This document shows positions 59,314 to 64,000 of a stretch of DNA of 64,000 nt, one piece after another (the stretch's first letter is position 1; every line of letters starts with the position of its first letter). The stretch lies in assembly GCA_963924555.1 (NCBI GenBank), contig OZ004586.1:1550001-1614000 (forward strand), read 5' to 3'. The position numbers and the translations under genes were made by a program. A model generated the notes under the pieces. The model did no database searches. It was not told the DNA's origin and saw nothing but the letters and a program-made list of their open reading frames with translations. The stretch is from Crambe crambe (Eukaryota; Porifera; Demospongiae; Poecilosclerida; Crambeidae).

Positions 59314-60403
59314 ATGGCTAAAAGAAACAGTAAGTGATATACAAAGCTAGAATCAATTGTTCATTGCAGGCATATACCACAAGCTAGCAGTGTACACTGA
59401 ATCTTTTGATTATATTAGGCCACAATCTTTAGTTTCTGGTCCCCGCCCACTTCTAATTTCCGGGACTACCAGAATGCATGTGCAAAGTGCATGGTCATAT
59501 GATAATTACATCCACTCACATGCTAGTGAGCAATTTGAAAGGATCTTGCAATAAGTGGAATACAGCATATAGAATGAGAAGATCTATTAACCACCTGACC
59601 TGAGAAGGGGAACTGATTTGGTGTGGCCTGAAAAATTTAAGTCAAGCTATACTGATGCAATTTTATCTTTTGATAAGGTAATGTATTGAATGAAGAGGAT
59701 CTGGCTGAAATTCTGCGCATTTTGGGAACTAGTGTGACAAAATGGAGGGAGATAGGTATAGCACTAGGACTCAGGCAGGACGTATTGAACAGGATAGAGC
59801 ATGAAAATCGTGACCTCATGAGTCGCTTGACTAAAATGGTCTCAGAGTGGCTGAAGAAGAACTATAATGTTGAGAGATTTGGTGAGCCTACCTGGAAAAT
59901 GCTGGTAGCAGCTGTCAGAAGTGAAGTTGGGGGAAATAACTCAGCATTGGCTCAGGAGATTGCAAGAAAACATGGTAGCAATATATCTACGTCATACTTT
60001 TCCCTTGAATATGTGGAAGGTGAAGGACATCAAGGATCATCCCAGCTACCATGGTGCCCTGACTGGGAACCAGGCAGAGTTAAAACTCAGAAAATGTGGA
60101 GGCAATTGCTACCTGTTGAGATACAGCGAAAAACATAAGGCTTTTGTGCTTTCAGTGTTAGCAAGAAATGACGATGAAGATGAAGAAGAGTTGGATGAAG
60201 CTTTCCATGCTAACTTCACACTGAAAATAACAAAGAAAGATGACGGTGAAAAAATCTATGAGATTGAAGGAAGCGAAGCACACTTTGAGAGTATCTATGA
60301 ATTATTGGAGTGTTATAGTACCACCCCACTGAGTCCAACAGTAACAAGCATTGGAAAACCATGTATCAAGAGAAATCCAAATAGACATGGTATCACAGTT
60401 TAA
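59314..60403 (+). pseudogene. DD-SH2 unit 18: internal deletion
   Basis: Leader exon 59314-59329 (MAKRN), Death exon 59678-59974 (KWREIG..LGLRQD, GEPTW). Only about 36 bp into the following intron the sequence jumps into the SH2 exon at 60011 (GTGGAAGGTGAAGGACAT), removing the small exon, the linker and the first SH2 bases. The SH2 is then intact to its stop (SYHGALTG, CYLLRYS, ANFTL, IGKPC) but in another frame, and no acceptor restores the phase. The SH2 differs from unit 5 at only a few positions. Death-only product possible. Confidence 0.8.
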
Positions 60404-61001
60404 CTTACTATGTATGCACATGTGTAAATATAATTGAGTGTTGTTCTATTATCCTATAAGCATACACAAAATATTATGATTATATAGATATGCATATCAC
60501 GGTATGTTACAATAATTATAGTTGTTGTCATAGCAGTTATTGTTGTTGTTGTTGTTATTATTATTGGTTCAGAAGTGTTGTCTAATATGCAAGGGAACAT
60601 ATCTCTGATTATTTGTCAAAGGAAGTTTCTTGACCACTTTTGGTTGTACTGTACCACATGTAGAACAGTAGTGCACTTGTTTGTACCCATATACACACAT
60701 TATAGAACCACAACCACTACATACAGTTCAGGCCATTCCCACCAGGAAGAAAACTATTGAGGACCACTGTGATAGACTTGAGGAAGTACATAAGAAATCT
60801 TCACTTGCCGACTTCATTATGCCATACGACCATGTATACTCTAGTTAATATGGTCACTTATGAATCTCATAGTATATGGAACAATAGATCATATGCATAT
60901 ATGTAGCTGCATAGAGTATGTGACCCATGCTAAATTTGCCAAATAGATAATATATAGGAGATTCATCAAGAACTGAGGCTTAAGAGAAAGTTAAAAGTTA
61001 T
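60404..61001. other. Spacer with SH2 stub (units 18/19)
   Basis: (TTG)n/(TTA)n at 60539-60565. 60725-60785 is a damaged SH2 start like the one at 58765. 58447-59035 and 60404-60975 are colinear overall, so units 17 and 18 were duplicated together with their 3' flanks. Confidence 0.6.
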
Positions 61002-61727
61002 ATGGCTAGTTATCAAAAACCAGGTTGGAGTTATCATGAGTTAATGCATGACTTGATATACTTTCTTTTTCTATAGCACTTTCTATAGAAGCTTCAAGTA
61101 GTTACAGTGCAGCTGCATTGAGTAAGAATCGAAAACTACATAGGGTTATTGATTAGTAATGACTTCAATTAGATGAAGATGACTTACAAGAGATTGTGCA
61201 GAAGTTGGCAGATATTGCTATCAAATGGCCTAAAATAGGAATGGTTCTGGGGCTGAGGCAAGATATACTGAATACTATACAACAAGAACACGGCCACCAC
61301 GACCTTGTTACTCAGTTGACCAACATGGTATCACAGTGGCTAAAGAGAAACTATAATGTTGATAAATTTGGAGAACCAACCTGGGAAAAGCTGGCAGAGG
61401 CTGTGGGGAACAAAGTAGGTGGAGCAAACACAGCCCTGGCTCAAGAGATAGCAGAGACACATATGCACTGTAAGGCTATGAAATGAATACAGTGAAGTAC
61501 AACAATCTACTTCTGACCAATTATCTTTTTCAAGCTTTTCATGTGAGAAGTGGTACTAAAAGCAGAGAAATGGCAAAACACATGGTTTCTACTGAACAGC
61601 AAGACAGCCAGTAAGAACATGTATTACACCAAAAATAATTTGTTCCTGTTTTCTTCTATAGATCATCTGAGTACAACTGGTTTTGCTGCTTCAAAATGCA
61701 CAAAAGCAACTCATTACCACAATTAAA

Positions 61728-61764
<37 letters not shown>

Positions 61765-62229
61765 CCATTCCAATTTACTGAAAGGTGCAGGCATACACAT
61801 GTATTTAGTTAGTAACTAAAATACTGTACATATACATGTAGTATGTCATCACAAGGTACTGCCCAAACAACTCGAGCCATTCCTACCTGGAAGCTGAAAG
61901 ATATCAAGAATCGTTCCAGTTATCATGGCGCCATGACTGGAAAAGAAGCAGTATTAAAACTCAAAGAACATGGTGGCAACTGCTATCTCCTACGATATAG
62001 TGAAGTTAGAAAATCACTTGTGATCACAGTATTGAGAGGAGATGAAAAGAAACCATTTCATTTCATACTAAATATTACTAAAAAGGATAACCGCAGTATC
62101 TATGAAATAGAAGGAACTGAAGAGTACTTTGATAATATCGATTCACTGCTAGCCTTCTATCAAGACAACCCTTTAACTGCCATAATAACATGCATAGGAG
62201 AGCCGTATGTTAGAGAGTGCAACCTGTAA
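61002..62229 (+). CDS. DD-SH2 unit 19: Death-SH2 adaptor
   Basis: Exons 61002-61023, 61077-61121, 61173-61469, 61535-61610, 61662-61784, 61842-62229 (316 aa). Leader MASYQKPG; extra Ser/Ala-rich exon 2 as in unit 2; Death with IVQKLA, KWPKIG..LGLRQD, GEPTW, LAQEIA; longer basic small exon; linker YNWFCCF followed by eleven Asp in a row (GAT repeat); SH2 with SYHGAMTG, CYLLRYS, FHFIL (His at betaD4), IGEPYV. Last unit of the array and closest to unit 2. Confidence 0.82.
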
Positions 62230-62792
62230 CTTTATCATTGTAGTGTTGTGGTATTCTTTGTGGTGCTTATTCCCCATCTTTGTGGTCATGCACATTAAAT
62301 GATTTCCCATTGAGTACTGTCCATTGCAGGTTGGTTGTCAGGAAGGTAAAGGGAATAGGTGGATACAATTTGTCCTATGGTTTACACAACTGCATGGATT
62401 GTATAGGACATGAAAGGATCGGGTTTCTTAGGTCCTTGTAAGCCACTCCCTATTTCTCATTCCTTACCGATAACCATCCTGAAATCTACAGTATCTGTTG
62501 CACTCAACAAATTATACTCAATCAGTTTGCATGGTGTACTCTATATCATTATGACCATACAATAAATGACACAGAATTCATATGCATAACTGTACCAGTA
62601 TGAATCTCATTACTACCACATATTCACATGCACATGACTACCCTAATATGGTCACATGACTATAAACATTTACTTCAATGCAGTGTACTCACATGACTAC
62701 CCTACATGACTATAAACATTTACTTCAATGCAGTGTACTAGCTGTACAGTTGAGCAAGTCAACAAAGGCTTCACAACAGCCATATAGTTACC
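62230..62792. other. Spacer after the array
   Basis: 62325-62490 is an inverted relative of the small repeat at 18415-18555. ATGACTATAAACATTTACTTCAATGCAGTGTACT is present twice (62657, 62706). No exon recognised. Confidence 0.6.
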
Positions 62793-63786
62793 ATGGCCAC
62801 AGGAAACAGTGAGTGGGGTAGAACAATAGCTATAGATCATTATAAGCATGATACTATAACTGACAATGAGGTCATACATGAAACCATAAAGATTATTCTA
62901 GGGTTACCTGATATACCACCATACTTGGGCACAAGGTATTCATGCATGCACAGCAATAGCTAAACAACTGCATGGAAATACGGAAATAAAGTCTTTCAAG
63001 ATCTCACTATACAACAGAGAAAAGATAATATAGAGAGAGACATCACTGTTACTGCATTTATAATTACTACTTATTTTCTCATTCATTTCAGCTCAGAGTG
63101 ATGGAGAGCGTAAGTTTATTATAAACATAACACATACAAACTGCAACAGATTAAGTGACCTAGAAATGCTGATCACATACTACAGGTCCTGAAATGCCCT
63201 CCACAGATTACTTTTCAGACCCTAACGATGGAACAAGGGATCGAGGGAGAAGGAGCAGGCATGGCTACAGCCACCCAGCAACGCCTAATCACACAAGGGA
63301 GAGGAGCAGTGGGATCATGCAGATTGGAAGTCAGACGGACATCAGAAGGAGTAATGGTCTCCAGTTTGGATCCAATCCTTCAACATGTACGTCTGATAAT
63401 CAATAAAAGTATGTAAGCGGGCTTGATTCGCTGTCTGTGGCTTTTAATTACAGCACATCAAGACTTCAATCAAGATCCAGGTAAGATAATCACCATGATT
63501 GATTTTTGAAACACTTTTCATCATAATGTTTATCTGATAATTCAACACTACAGGCATAGCTGGCGATGACTATCCTCCAGGTATAAATGAGAGCTAAATT
63601 AATATTTTACTCTTTAAAAAAAATTTTTTTTAATTGCACAACTTCTAGGTTCAAGAGCTGAAGATCACTATCGGGCTTATTCTGGTAAGTGGTAATAGCC
63701 AATTACAGATCTCCAACTGATCATGAACTTGTGTGTATCTTGTAGATTATGCCTTTGGCTTGGATGAGGACAAGGAGAGGAATAGG
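62793..63786 (+). CDS. Unrecognised gene of tiny exons, 5' part
   Basis: Exons 62793-62808, 63092-63109, 63186-63386, 63454-63480, 63554-63580, 63649-63684, 63746-63786, each bounded by AG and GT with consistent phases; it continues beyond the window. The leader MATGN resembles the leaders of units 15 and 18 and has similar upstream sequence. The 201-nt exon is hydrophilic (Arg/Ser-rich, RDRGRRSRHGYSH, GSQTDIRRSN). The following exons code short Asp/Tyr/Gly stretches (AGDDYPPG, EDHYRAYS, DYAFGLDEDKE). No known domain seen; the 63386 donor was preferred to reading into a stop at 63406. Confidence 0.55.
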
Positions 63787-64000
63787 GTGAGTATGTACAA
63801 CTGTCAAAAAATCTCACTTAAGAGTTGCAAAGGCTAAATATTGCCTAATGTCCATTTGCATTCACCTTGCCCCTTGATCATTCACTATAACTGCTATAAC
63901 TTGCTCAAATCTCAAATTTGAAACACCAGCAGAGAGAGTGGATAATCAGCTGTCATTAAATTAGAAATTTGGTTAAGAATTGAGAAAGTTATAGCAGTTA

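Noticed and set aside
59686..60138. Read-through Death-SH2 fusion of unit 18 without splicing
   Set aside because: Death and SH2 lie in different frames, so read-through gives an unrelated tail.
1..64000. tRNA, rRNA or other structured RNA genes
   Set aside because: No cloverleaf with A/B boxes or rRNA-like stretch was recognised by eye; a tRNAscan or Infernal run could still find some.

Overview
The window is AT-rich animal DNA: short GT-AG introns, a large MORN/VPS9 gene of the ALS2 (alsin) type, DEATH-fold and SH2 domains, and DNA transposons. Compact multi-exon genes with many lineage-specific DEATH-fold proteins suggest a sponge (demosponge-like), but the species is inferred, not proven.

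The dominant feature is a tandem array, all on the + strand, of about 17 genes (4263-62229) with one architecture: short leader exon, Death-domain exon, small acidic or basic exon, Trp/Cys-rich linker exon, SH2 exon. I rebuilt 13 intact gene models; each gives an open reading frame divisible by three (272-321 codons). The others are damaged: unit 8 (degenerate SH2), unit 9 (split by a transposon), unit 13 (SH2 remnant), unit 16 (frameshift), unit 18 (internal deletion). The SH2 domains keep the phosphate-binding Arg of the FLVR-like strand, so the proteins look like adaptors joining phosphotyrosine recognition to Death-domain assembly. I call them DD-SH2 units 1-19; 12 is skipped and 13 is only a remnant.

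Layout. 1-4262: a CARD gene and coiled-coil genes or fragments ending in CaaX-like motifs, plus duplicated promoter blocks. 4263-23259: DD-SH2 units 1-9, with a retroelement scrap inside a small TIR element (9354-10136), SH2 relics and MITEs. 23944-34580: a 10.6-kb DNA transposon inside the SH2 exon of unit 9, flanked by a 6-bp target duplication. It has TIRs, minisatellites at both ends, a DDE integrase-like transposase and a divergent HECT-type ubiquitin-ligase gene. 34587-39614: the rest of unit 9 and units 10-11. 41400-48219: an ALS2-like gene on the - strand with a 1.6-kb minisatellite and an STPR-type transposon relic in its introns. 48220-49854: repeats, including a 400-bp foldback. 49855-62229: second half of the array (units 13-19), partly a block copy of the first half. 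62793-end: the 5' part of an unrecognised gene of many tiny exons.

Working idea (inference): CARD/coiled-coil proteins with prenylation-like tails and DD-SH2 proteins with a Cys-cluster linker could both sit at membranes and link tyrosine-kinase signals to DEATH-fold assemblies. The array is turning over fast by duplication, deletion and transposition, as expected for immune or recognition genes. All exon models are hand-made from splice signals and paralogue comparison; no transcript or database was consulted.
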